Below, piece after piece: positions 1 to 9,796 of a stretch of 57,860 nt of DNA (within the stretch, counting starts at the first letter, position 1; every line of letters begins with the position of its first letter). The notes under the pieces are model-generated. The model did no database searches. It was not told where the DNA came from and saw only the letters and a program-made list of their open reading frames with translations. The position numbers and the translations under genes were made by a program. This stretch comes from Brachionus plicatilis (Eukaryota; Rotifera; Eurotatoria; Ploima; Brachionidae): contig QEOQ01000267.1 of the NCBI GenBank assembly GCA_010279815.1, positions 112,416-170,275 of the forward strand, written 5' to 3'.

Positions 1-127
1 TGTACTCAAATCTTTTTCGTTTTTTCATTATAGCACGTGTCTCTTCGGTCGAAAAAATGCCGATTTTTCGCATTTTCTCAACCTCGACAAGCATTTCTTC
101 AATGCCTCTTTGAGCAAATTCAGCCAT
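1..127 (-). CDS. UTP6: UTP6, U3 snoRNA-associated protein (5' end only)
   Basis: The first 42 codons on the minus strand begin MAEFAQRGIEEMLVEVEKMR and go on through KIGIFSTEE to a lysine/arginine-rich stretch, where the window ends. This closely follows the N-terminus of animal UTP6 (MAEIIQERIEDRLPELEQLE, then ERIGLFS...). UTP6 is a HAT-repeat subunit of the small-subunit processome and works in 18S rRNA maturation in the nucleolus. The start ATG is at 127-125. The rest of the gene lies off the left edge, so integrity cannot be judged. The homology rests on about 40 residues but covers the diagnostic N-terminal segment. Confidence 0.8.
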   Translation of the reverse strand, partial: MAEFAQRGIEEMLVEVEKMRKIGIFSTEETRAIMKKRKRFEY

Positions 128-660
128 GGTATTCAATTAAGTAAATTTGATGTTTTGTAAAAATTTTTTTTATTTAATTTTATAAAATTTATGAAGATTT
201 AATATCGCACATGGATCATTATGGAAAATCGAGCATTTGTGTTATGATTTTTAATTATATGACAAAATTTTATTAACAATTAGGCAAATTTAAAAAAATA
301 GAATACTTTTTTTTTAAACATTTGGGTTGATAATTATCTGTATTATAAATATAGAAATGGTTTAATTGTACCTTAATTATTTCCTTAATATATTTTTGGT
401 TTATTTCATTGATTCATTTAATTGTTGGGTAAAAAACAAGCATATTAGAGTAAAGAAAATCTTTCTTATTAGCCCAGAAAATGGGCAAAAATATAAAAAA
501 TATTAAAAAATAATTATTTATTATTATTGGAATTGAATTTATTGTATTTTTTTTCCTCTGAAATTTTATTTTTTGAACTCTTGTTATATAAATTTTTTTT
601 TATAAATTTAATTGATTAAATATTAACAGTCATAAGTTCGAGAAAATGGAAAAAAAGAAA
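128..660. other. gene-free AT-rich spacer
   Basis: Upstream of UTP6 and downstream of the minus-strand 5S gene. No convincing reading frame seen. The only signal is a short T-rich run (minus strand) just after the 5S 3' end at 650-660, suited to Pol III termination. Confidence 0.6.
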
Positions 661-778
661 GCCTAGAACACCCGGTATTCCCAGGCGGTCACCCATCCAA
701 GTACTAACCGGGCTCGACGTTGCTTAACTTCGGTGATCGGACGAGAACCGGTGTATTCAACGTGATATGGTCCTAGGC
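661..778 (-). rRNA. 5S ribosomal RNA, left copy
   Basis: The reverse complement runs from GCCTAGGACCATATCACG to GGTGTTCTAGGC, 118 bp. It has the classic animal 5S order: loop around CGTCCGATCACCGAAG, then GTTAAGCAACG, then the internal-control-region core GGTTAGTACTTGGATGGGTG and GACCGCCTGGGAATACC. The ends pair (GCCTAG with CTAGGC). A T-rich tract follows the 3' end on the minus strand. The gene points left, out of the inverted repeat. The copy at 5074 looks identical. Confidence 0.97.
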
Positions 779-1221
779 ATTTTTTTTTTCTCTTCTTTTC
801 AATTTTAAATTTATTTAATTATCAAAAAGATGTCTCTACTTTATTTTAAAAAATTGAAGAAAAGCAAAAAAAAAATCATGTTAATGCAAAATATAATATT
901 TTTTTGAATGCTACTGGCACTATTTATTTTGAGTTAATTTTGACAATATTTTAGATTAATAAATTCAAAAACTTTATTAAAGAAGTATGTATTCTTTGAA
1001 TATCACTTTTAAAATGATCCTAGCTACTTCAATGAAGATTGCTTTGGATACTTTTTGACTTTTTTTAGTTAGAAAAGTGTTCCATGCAGAGAAGTTGCTT
1101 TTTTTACTAATTAAATATGAGATGAAATCTTTTTGTTTGTCTTAATCGTACAGATTTTATATTATCATTTTATTTATTAAAATTGTTCATAATTTAAATT
1201 TATTTTTATTAAATCATTTTG

Positions 1222-2322
1222 GGGTCTCCCACGTTATGTGACCTATAGGTCACGAAAAATGTGACCAATTCAATATCGCTCATTTGGTGACCAACAGTGG
1301 TCATTTATTTGTGACCTGTGCAATAGGTGACCAATTTATGGTCACATAAAATAGGACTTGGTCACTAAATGATTACAACGGTCACCTAATGAAGAACAAC
1401 GGTCACCTAATGAAGAACAACGATCACCTAATGAAGAACAATGGTCACCTAATGAAGGACAACGGTCACCTAAAAAATAACTAATGAATTACATTTTATA
1501 AATCAGACAATTAATTTTACATGTTTATCAAATAAAGATTATAATTTTTTGAAATTTTGAAAAAAACTGTTTAATGAAATTGCAATTTTGAAAAAAGATG
1601 TTTAATGAAATTGCAATTTTGAAAAAAAGCTGTTTATTTGCAAAAAAAGTTTATTTGGAAAAAAGTTAAATTTTAAAATGGACAAAGAAATTAAAGAATC
1701 CGAAGAATTTAAAATATTTAGTATGTTGCGTGAATTGGATGCAGTGTATGGTAAACAAGTATGTACTAATACTAAATGTCCAAAGTTTCAAAAAGAAATG
1801 GAACTTAGATTCAGAACAAGAGGAAAAAAATCATCTGATAAGCATTTGAGTTGGCGTTGTAATGGCTACAAGTGTGGTACCTATAAATCTATATGGGATG
1901 GTTCATTTTTTTCTTTGTTTAGAAAAAAAATAAATATTATTATAGGTTTAATTAAATGTTGGGCTGCTCAGCTGACTATTGTAAAAATTGAAACAATAAA
2001 AATTAATAAACATTTTCTAAATTTTCTGGTCCCTTTAAAAATTAAGTGGTCACATAAATAATTTTATTGGTCACATAAATAATATTATTGGTCACATAAA
2101 TAATTTTATTGGTCACATAATGATGTACGTGGTCACATAATGAGTTAATTGGTCACATAATTAACCTCTTGGTCACTTATTGAATCAACTTAAATTATTT
2201 GTTAAAATATTGGTCACCTATTGCACAGGTCACAAATAAATGACCACTGTTGGTCACCAAATGAGCGATATTGAATTGGTCACATTTTTCGTGACCTATA
2301 GGTCACATAACGTGGGAGACCC
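1222..2322. mobile_element. Merlin-type DNA transposon, non-autonomous
   Basis: Terminal inverted repeats of over 100 bp start GGGTCTCCCACGTTATGTG and end with the complement at 2322. The element is flanked by an 8-bp target duplication TCATTTTG (1214-1221 and 2323-2330). Inside both ends lie many GGTCAC motifs, including tandem units near 1380-1470 and 2045-2160. The single ORF (1678-2061) has only the zinc-ribbon start of a Merlin/ISXO2-type transposase. An 8-bp duplication fits Merlin (8-9 bp). Confidence 0.85.
1678..2061 (+). CDS. truncated Merlin/ISXO2-like transposase, zinc-ribbon part
   Basis: 127 codons starting MDKEIKESEEFKIFSMLREL. Visible are a Cys-x4-Cys pair (VCTNTKCPKF), a second pair (WRCNGYKCGTYKS) and the following GSFF segment. 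This order matches the N-terminal zinc ribbon of ISXO2/Merlin transposases. The catalytic DDE domain that should follow is absent: after about residue 100 the frame runs into the terminal-repeat zone with its GGTCAC units and stops. Transposition would need a full transposase elsewhere. It sits inside the 1222-2322 element and is the only coding content there. Confidence 0.6.
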   Translation: MDKEIKESEEFKIFSMLRELDAVYGKQVCTNTKCPKFQKEMELRFRTRGKKSSDKHLSWRCNGYKCGTYKSIWDGSFFSLFRKKINIIIGLIKCWAAQLTIVKIETIKINKHFLNFLVPLKIKWSHK

Positions 2323-2342
2323 TCATTTTGTTCTTTTTAAGA

Positions 2343-4623
2343 AGTCATTTCATCGCTATTAACTTGTTGTTTTTGATTTTTCTTGCTGGTTTCTTGACTG
2401 GAATTTCTTATCTGATATTGATTAATTATTTTAATGTAAGAGAACTTTGAATAATTTGTAAAATATTATAAGAGTTAAATTTTGGTTTGCAGTCATCGGC
2501 ATAAAAAATAATTTCAGCTTTTTTCTTACCACAATTTAAATTTAAAGTTACCAAATTCCAATTTAATTTAATTAAAAAAATTGTGTGAAAATTACTTTGC
2601 TCTATCGGAATCTCATTGAAAAAGATAGACAATCTTTTTGTTTTTAGTTAAAACTTTTATTGAAAAAATTTAAAAAAGAGATAAATAGAAATTAAAATTG
2701 AACCTTTTTAAAATTTCGGATATATCGGATAGTTCGAGTACAATTTTTTTAAAAATCTACTATTCTTTATTCAGTGTAATAATTTTTATGATTTGATCTT
2801 AAAATTTATCAATAATCACAATAATATAAATATTAAGTCTCATCCTGATTCACGATAATTGCAAACTAAAATTATTGATATAGCAAGGTCTAAAAATATT
2901 CTAATTTTTTTAAAATTATCAATAAAGAATATTGACGAATTTGTGAGTCAAAGGAGAATTGTGTTGGCTGCATTCTTGACCATATTCAACTATTTTACTC
3001 CATTTATTTGCAAATTTTTATCATGTATTGAAAACTCGCCTAAATCTTTTGAATCAAAATTAAATTTGATCAGGTACTTTTAATTTCTAATTTAATTTTC
3101 TTTTTAAATAAAAATTTATTTTAGAATGTATTTAATGCAGCATGGTTTATTGGGTCTAATAATTGCTTATATAATTATAAATAGAGGAGAAGTATCTAAT
3201 ATTTATCATCATTCTATTTTCATGCATGAGTTTTTAGTATAATAAAAATAAAACCGAATTAGATAGACGATCAAAATCAAACTCAAAATCGCTTTCCAAT
3301 CAAGAAAAATAATTAAAAAAATCTAGGTAAAATTCTAGACTATAACTTTTTTTTCTTTTGGAATGCGATTCTTGATGAACATTTTATTTTAAATTCGTGC
3401 AGTAAATTTTAGAAATATTTCTAAAAAATCAATTAGTAAAAAAAATATTTTCTAAAAATTAGTTAGCTTTTTTGATAATCAAAAATATTAATCACAATTT
3501 TTATCGGTGCAGTTTTTATCTACAAGTTTTTGCATAAATATGCATGCAATATTTTTTTAGATAATAAAATTGATTGTAATTTCTTAAAAGTGTTGGGAAG
3601 CTGAAATCGGAAAACAAATTTACATCTTCATATTATTTGATTTTGTTCTTGGAATAATTGATTTAATTTTTTCCTCAATTTACTTTTAAATATTTTTTGA
3701 AAAGAAAATCAAATTTTAAAAAATTAAAAAGATCTTGTGTAAAATCTGAAGTTGTGTTCGACAATTCATATTATACAATTAATACATTATTTTCATATTT
3801 AATCTTATTTACTGGATTATATTTTTCACCTTACCTGGGCACTTTGTTCATAATTTTTTACATCATCCTTTTTATAGTCAGAGCGGTAAGTTTTATGGAA
3901 TTTAAAAATGTTTTCAAAGCTACTTTTTTTGTAAAGATCGTCGTCAAAAAGTTATACAAGCCTTCAGCCAAAGCCCAAAATGTATCGCATAGTGAAACTT
4001 ATGTCATTATGACCACACTTTTCAGCATTTTTTTGGCAATCTTAATTCTTGGCGGAATAAGTTTTGGGTATTTGTTTACGTGTATAAAAGATTAAAATAT
4101 AAACAGTAGAAATTTTTAAGTTTAAAATCTTCTAAAACATGTGGACCATTTAATGATGAAAAATTACAAAGACCTTATGACTATTTAATTGCTTTTCAGA
4201 ATTATTTGTATGAGGTAAATTATGTCGGTCTTGCTTTTCGATTGATTTTGTCATCAGGAATGGTTTCTTTTCTCTTGTTTGTTCTAAGGTAAAAGCTCAA
4301 AAATGGTATTCAATTTTAAAAATACAATGAATTTTTTATTATATTAGTGTTCTAACATACAGTATGACAAAAATTTTGTTAACTTATAGAAAAACAGTAA
4401 AATATTTAAAAACTGTGGTAGAAAGTGTAAGTTTTTTGAAAAAATCACAATAATGAATAGTTAAGTAAACTTATTTTAGAAAAAAGATGAACGAAAAAAA
4501 ATATACAATACAATAGAAACAAAAAACAAACAAAGGACTAAAATTTACATAGGCAATAAATTTGAAGAAGAAATTGAAATGATGACGATTGGAGAAAGTC
4601 ATGATGATATAGAAACTTTTTAG
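2343..4623 (+). pseudogene. TMC-like (transmembrane channel-like) gene, C-terminal half, probably broken
   Basis: Proposed pieces: 2343-2435 (hydrophobic helix), about 2859-3073, 3125-3191, 3591-4079, 4121-4288, 4348-4426, 4480-4623. Family signs: the hallmark CWEAEIGKQIYIFILFDF at 3591, matching the CWE..GQ.(I/L)Y motif of the TMC domain; GLYFSPYLG corresponding to GLFFSPLLP; then SKTCGPFND corresponding to the conserved CGPF; and a charged C-terminal tail ending TAG 4623. Introns are 41-60 bp with GT...AG, except one of about 400 bp. Two faults: the frame shifts by one base in a T run near 3684-3687, between the CWE segment and the FSPYLG segment, and the N-terminal third is missing, with a Merlin insertion just upstream. 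TMC proteins are ten-helix membrane channel subunits. A sequencing error in the T run would leave a truncated but open gene. Confidence 0.65.
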
Positions 4624-5073
4624 AAAAAAATAAAAAACATAAAAATTTTATATTTTATAAATCATTAAGTTTTACTTTTGAGCATTTAAATAAAATTAAA
4701 AAAAGAATAAAAGTTAAAATTTCATATTTAATTAATAAAATTTTAATAAAAGAGCTTCTTCTCTGCATGGAACACTTTTCTAACTAAAAAAAGTCAAAAA
4801 GTATCCAAAGCAATCTTCATTGAAGTAGCTAGGATCATTTTAAAAGTGATATTCAAAGAATACATACTTCTTTAATAAAGTTTTTGAATTTATTAATCTA
4901 AAATATTGTCAAAATTAACTCAAAATAAATAGTGCCAGTAGCATTCAAAAAAATATTATATTTTGCATTAACATGATTTTTTTTTTGCTTTTCTTCAATT
5001 TTTTAAAATAAAGTAGAGACATCTTTTTGATAATTAAATAAATTTAAAATTGAAAAGAAGAGAAAAAAAAAAT

Positions 5074-5191
5074 GCCTAGGACCATATCACGTTGAATACA
5101 CCGGTTCTCGTCCGATCACCGAAGTTAAGCAACGTCGAGCCCGGTTAGTACTTGGATGGGTGACCGCCTGGGAATACCGGGTGTTCTAGGC
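5074..5191 (+). rRNA. 5S ribosomal RNA, right copy
   Basis: 118 bp with the same sequence as the left copy read on the opposite strand: GCCTAGGACCATATCACG start, GGTTAGTACTTGGATGGGTG core, GTTCTAGGC end. It is followed directly by TTTTTATTTT, a good Pol III terminator. It points right, out of the inverted repeat. Confidence 0.97.
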
Positions 5192-5930
5192 TTTTTATTT
5201 TGTCCTGAATTTAATTTTATCAAAAAATTTATAAATTTCTTTATTTAATTATTTAATTAATTTTTTGCATTGAATTTTGATTTTTAGTTGATTTTCTTAT
5301 TTAAAACAGATAGCTATTTCATTTCTCATTATCTGTTTATATTTGGGATGAACTCTTTTTTTTAATTTTATTAAAATTTTATTAGATAATTTTATATTTA
5401 CCAAGTAATCTTTCAATTAACAATAGTTTTTATTAATGTTTAATTAAATTTTATTTTTGATTATTTTAAAAATTCAAATTGACGATTGATGATTAATTCA
5501 TATAAAAAATTAAGAAAATAATTTTAACAAATTAAGCTTTTTTTTAAATAATTTTATAAATTTATCGTTCTTTTTAGCTTTTTAGCGTGAAAATAATTTT
5601 TTCAATAGAATTTTAATTCAATATTGATTTCACCAGTTTTGAAAGTATTTAAATTCTATGTATCATTTTCAGTTTTTGAATGTTGATTCCAAGTGCTAGA
5701 TATCCTTTTAAAGAAAAAATTCTGTCTTTTTTTTTTTCTTTTCAAAATTTGCGAATAGATGTTCCCTAAAATTTTGAAAATGGCTGATTTTATCGTTTTA
5801 GAGAAAAATCCGAATTCACCTTCTTGTCCGAGATTTTTTTCTATTTTCTTTCTTTTAAATGCATTGTCGGAAGATAAAGATTTTTTGAAATAAAATTTTA
5901 CAGATGGATCCTATTTTTTATTATTAGATT
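5192..5930. other. gene-free AT-rich spacer
   Basis: No supported coding segment, RNA gene or terminal repeat seen; low-complexity A/T runs throughout. Confidence 0.5.
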
Positions 5931-5933
5931 AAA

Positions 5934-6655
5934 CTAACTAGATAAAATAATAATACAATTTTTTGGGCTAATTCATATAAAATTATTTTTCCATATGCTG
6001 ATACATATTCATCGCAAATTTGACCCAAGGATCCCAAGCGGCTGCACAAATTTTTTTCAATAAAATTCAAAATTTCATCCTTTAAAAAAATTATTCCTAG
6101 TAATAAAAAAGCTTTTTTTTCAAGAATTTTACCTCTGTTTTATTCTGTTCCAAAAGATTTTGTGCTGCACTCATTACTACAGTACAAATTTGACAAACTG
6201 TGCCAATTTTAGAATTCTAAAAAAAATAAAATAATTTTCCCAGGAAGAAACAGATTACCTATGTGACTGTTCTAATGTCTTCCAGGTGAGGTAATTTATC
6301 CAACTAAGCACCACAAATATCAACTCTTTTACAAATTTTTGACGGGACCTAAAGAAAATAATAAAAAGTTATTCAGCCAGTATGCTAAATTACGATTTTT
6401 TGAGCCAGTTCTTCCAAGGCAACTGATCCGTACGCTTCGACATATTGTAAACATGCATCATATAAAGACCCGAGTCTAGTGCATGGATCAGTATCTTTAT
6501 AGATATTTTTAAGAAGTAAAATTATTAATTAATTCTGTTCCAAAAGATTTTGTGCTGCACTCATTACTACAGTACAAATTTGACAAACTGTGCCAATTTT
6601 AGAATTCTAAAAAAAATAAAATAATTTTCCCAGGAAGAAACAGATTACCTGTGTG
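5934..6655 (-). pseudogene. saposin-B-domain gene, duplicated and probably decayed
   Basis: Minus-strand pieces in order: 6607-6533, about 6500-6383, 6355-6265, 6214-6137 and 6079-5934. The first-half exon reads GTVCQICTVVMSAAQNLLEQ and occurs twice. Second halves read PCTRLGSLYDACLQYVEAYG... and IEKNLCSRLGSLGQICDEYV.... A closing piece reads VPSKICKRVDICG. The Cys pattern (C-x2-C ... C ... C ... C) and the AYG...ELAQKI and P.KIC..VDIC endings are those of saposin B domains, small lysosomal or secreted lipid-binding modules. The upstream copy has an in-frame TAA after LLEQN, and the closing piece runs into TAG. So at least two saposin units existed, and this copy probably no longer gives a full protein. 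Splicing around the stops cannot be excluded. Confidence 0.55.
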
Positions 6656-6656
6656 A
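6142..6656. repeat. 125-bp direct duplication inside the saposin gene
   Basis: 6142-6266 and 6532-6656 differ by about one base over 125 bp. The unit covers the first-half saposin exon and its upstream intron. A shorter degenerate echo of the neighbouring sequence (GTATCTTTATAGAAATTTTT) occurs at about 6866-6892. Confidence 0.9.
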
Positions 6657-6834
6657 ACAAGAATTGAGCTCAATTCTTGTAAGTATGGAAATGAAACCTT
6701 TACGATAAGGTCAACGAAAACCGAGCTTGAGCCTAAACAAATAGAGATGGGCATTGGGCAGCTCATTAAAAAATTAACAGAAAAATAAAAAAATGGAAGC
6801 CAAAAAAAAGAAAAATTATAAAAGGCTTTCACAT

Positions 6835-6924
6835 AAGAAATTTTCGAATAAAAGAATTTCTTATAGTATGGATAAGTATCTTTATAGAAATTTTTAAGGA
6901 AACTTTTTTATTCGAAAATTTCTT
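6835..6924. repeat. 19-bp perfect inverted repeat (hairpin)
   Basis: 6835-6853 (AAGAAATTTTCGAATAAAA) is the exact reverse complement of 6906-6924, with a 52-bp loop that carries the echo of the saposin sequence. It could be a tiny insertion footprint. Confidence 0.6.
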
Positions 6925-7620
6925 GCATTAATTTAATTTTTTTTTATATTTTGTACTAAAATTAAAATTTTTTTACTAATTTTATAAAAATTACATTGTT
7001 ATTACAATTATCACAATTATTTAAATAAAAGTTTCCAATAAAAATTCCTTTTTTAAATTAATTATTTTACTTAAATTAAATTTTAACAAAATATTCGCTA
7101 ATTTTTAACTTATAAATAATTCTAAAACCTAAGCCAAACCCTAACCCCTATGAAGCTTGAATTAAAATCAAATTTTTATTCAAATAAAATTTACTAAAAA
7201 AACCCCTTTTTTAATTAATAATCTTACTATTACGGTCAAAACTTGGTAACAGAGAGAATTGCAGGATTCCTACGCTTATTAAAAATGAAAGAAAAAATAT
7301 TCTCGAGCTTATCAAAAATAAAAGGATAAAATTTATCTTTTCTAAATATTCTTTTTTTCCTGAAACTTTAAATATTTAAATTCTTAATTTTTCCTTCTTT
7401 TTCTTTAGATCTAATTTTATTGAATTATTTTATTTTATATTTTGTTCTGAAAGAGATTAAGCTCAGGACAGATAAACAAACAAAGAATAATGAAATATAA
7501 TAAATAATATTAATTGAAAATTACATTTTAAATTATATTATTTTTATCTTAAAATTCATTATTTTATTATTTTAAAATTCAACTTTTTTTTCGAATTTTT
7601 TTTTTGTTTTTGATTTTTTT
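6925..7620. other. gene-free, with one degenerate copy of the hairpin repeat
   Basis: No coding segment seen. 7445-7472 (TTCTGAAAGAGATTAAGCTC then CAGGACAG) resembles a worn minus-strand copy of the interspersed hairpin box described at 10090-10260. Confidence 0.4.
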
Positions 7621-7622
7621 TA

Positions 7623-9176
7623 CAGTGAAGATTTGACACTAGGGTTTTTACCTTTTTTTACGTAAAATTACGTAAAATTACGTAAATTTACGCAATTTTA
7701 CGAAATTTTACGATAATTTCGAAAAAACTGGTAAAAACAAAAGGGCCAAAAAAAAGCCAATTTTCAAGCAATTTCTTAGAATTTTTGGAAAATTTCAAAA
7801 AAACAAAAAAATTTTTAAAAAAAAAAATTTACATTTTTTTACGTAAATTTACGTAAAATCCGAATTTTTTAATTGTAAAATTTTGTAAAAAATTGTAAAA
7901 TATGGTAGATTCATGTAATATCGCTTTAAATCAAAAAAAGTGTTGTTAATTTTATTTTGTAAGAATAAAAAGGAAAAAATTTTTTTTCAATATATAATTA
8001 AATCTTTATCTTTTAGTCCATTAAACTTCATTAAATAAACAAAAAAAAAGTCATTTCAAAAATTTATTGAATAATTCGTTCAAAAATTGATTATTAGTTT
8101 TATGTTTTTCTAGCTTTTAAATTTACTGAACGGTGTGTTTTCAACGAATTTCTAGCTTTTTCAAATGCCTTTTCAAAAGTTTCTCCACTAGGAACAAATT
8201 TTGTTAAGCGTTCTAAATTTAAAAAAAATTATTTTCTTAAATATGAACAAAAAGACTAATAAGTTTACCTTTAATTTCTATGAATTTTTAAAATCTTTTT
8301 GTTCATAATTAAGAATATAATTTTTTACCTAAACCCAATATCTTATTCCTTTCGCTTTTGAAAATTTTGATTTTGATTTCATGTTACATCAGGACAATGA
8401 CCCGAAACATACCTCTTCCATCTGTAATGATTTTTTGAAAAAAAATCAAATTATTTGGGTATTTTTTTCTTTATAAAAAAATTCTAATTTAAAATAATTT
8501 CTAAATTAAAAAAGGCTAAATCCACTCCTCAATCGCCAGACTTAAATCCGATCGAGATGGTTTGGAACGAATTAAAAAAGTTTATTTTATCTCAAGAAGG
8601 AAAAAATGAAGATGAGGTCATTGAGACTATATTTAAGTTCCAAAAAATTTTAACACCTAAAAAATGTTTATCATATATAAGTCATTTAAAAAAGGTATTA
8701 TTAAAAAAAAAATTTGACTCAAAACAAAATTAATTATTAATTTAGGTTATCCCAATTGTGATTCAAAATAATGGAGACTGGTCAAATCATTAATTTTTTC
8801 CATTTAAAATAGTCTAATTTATTAAAATAAAAATATTTACTGTACTTTACAATTTTTTACAAAATTTTACAATTAAAAAATTCGGATTTTACGTAAATTT
8901 ACGTAAAAAATGTAAATTTTTTTTTTTAAAAATTTTTTTGTTTTTTTGAAATTTTCCAAAAATTCTAAGAAATTGCTTGAAAATTGGCTTTTTTTTGGCC
9001 CTTTTGTTTTTACCAGTTTTTTCGAAAATTATCGTAAAATTTCGTAAAATTGCGTAAATTTACGTAAATTTACCAGTCCTTACAAGTGTAAAATTACGAA
9101 AATTTACGTAAAAAGTGGTAAATTTACGTAATTTTACGTAAAAAAAGGTAAAAACCCTAGTGTCAAATCACCACTG
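7623..9176. mobile_element. Tc1/mariner element with long terminal inverted repeats
   Basis: Ends CAGTGAAGATTTGACACTAG and complement at 9176, flanked by TA (7621-7622, 9177-9178). Arms of about 280 bp are built from ACGTAAAATTACGTAAA-type repeats followed by a unique stretch ending near GGCCCTTTTG. A Tc1-like transposase C-terminal half lies inside at 8362-8793. A second small inverted repeat (8233-8253 with 8293-8313, ATGAACAAAAAG core) lies upstream of it. On the minus strand, 8066-8215 reads as a short open segment (KFVPSGETFEKAFEKARNSL) that I cannot assign. Confidence 0.88.
8362..8793 (+). pseudogene. Tc1/mariner transposase, DDE C-terminal half
   Basis: Exons 8362-8458, 8515-8694, 8746-8793 join in frame with GT...AG introns of 56 and 51 bp. 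The protein has the second catalytic Asp in MLHQDNDPKHTSSICNDFL and the SPDLNPIE box in TPQSPDLNPIEMVWNELKKF, with the third acidic residue (Glu) intact. It ends NNGDWSNH. The first catalytic Asp and the N-terminal helix-turn-helix are missing upstream, so the copy cannot be active. The spacing of the last two acidic residues suits the DD34E class. Confidence 0.8.
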
Positions 9177-9431
9177 TATTTTGAGGAGTTTGAGTTCGGA
9201 ACAGATAAAACAAATAATGCAAACTCGAATTGTGAACTCTAAGAGTAAAGCTCATATCCAACATTTTTTCTTTTAGAGTTAAAATATAAGTTTCTAATTT
9301 TTTCCCAAAATTAAGGCTTAATTAAATTTTTACTCTAACCAAAAAATTTTAGAGTTAATTTCGTGATAAAAAATAATTCAAATTTGACTTTTTTCTATTT
9401 TTTAACCTAACTCTAAGAGCCTTTTTTTCTC

Positions 9432-9545
9432 TCGGGTATTTGCTTGAATTTTTCCAACATCTTGAAGTCAATTTTAGCATTATCATACTCGAGTGCAGTT
9501 TGGCATAACTTTTTAATCATGTGAGAACTCAATTGACTCAAACTT
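9432..9545 (-). other. possible exon remnant, unidentified
   Basis: After an acceptor-like TTTAAAG the minus strand reads SLSQLSSHMIKKLCQTALEY and continues DNAKIDFKMLEKFKQIPERK before a stop. Amino-acid mix and base composition look coding and differ from the A/T runs around it, but no partner exons or family are recognised. Confidence 0.3.
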
Positions 9546-9796
9546 TAAATCTCTAATAAAACTAAGCCGATATGTTTTAAGAGATAAAGATCTTTTTATT
9601 ATTAGTTATTTCTAATTATTTTTTTACAATTAATAAAATTAACTAATTAAATAACTTTAAAGTTAACTCAACATGACCTCAATGCAAATATTCACTTAAT
9701 AAAAAAATGTTTGAATTAAACTCAAATTTCAAACAATGCAATTAAAGATAAAAAATGGCATTATGAAATTTAGTACTAACATAAAAAACAAAATAT

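Larger units (their letters stand above)
661..5191. repeat. 434-bp inverted repeat tipped by 5S rRNA genes, 3.66-kb spacer
   Basis: Arms are 661-1094 and 4758-5191, equal in length with no indel that I can see. Each contains a whole 118-bp 5S gene plus about 316 bp of upstream flank. Identity ends sharply at the 3' ends of the 5S genes on the outside. On the inside it ends near GCAGAGAAG, after which only a degenerate match remains. The spacer holds the Merlin element and the TMC-like gene. The near-perfect arms mean either a recent duplication or continuing gene conversion. Confidence 0.9.

Noticed and set aside
2426..2632. Minus-strand 68-codon open frame
   Set aside because: Lies across TMC intron sequence with no protein features and random composition.
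7128..7148. CCTAAGCCAAACCCTAACCCC looks like telomeric repeats
   Set aside because: Only two or three degenerate units inside ordinary A/T sequence; no array.
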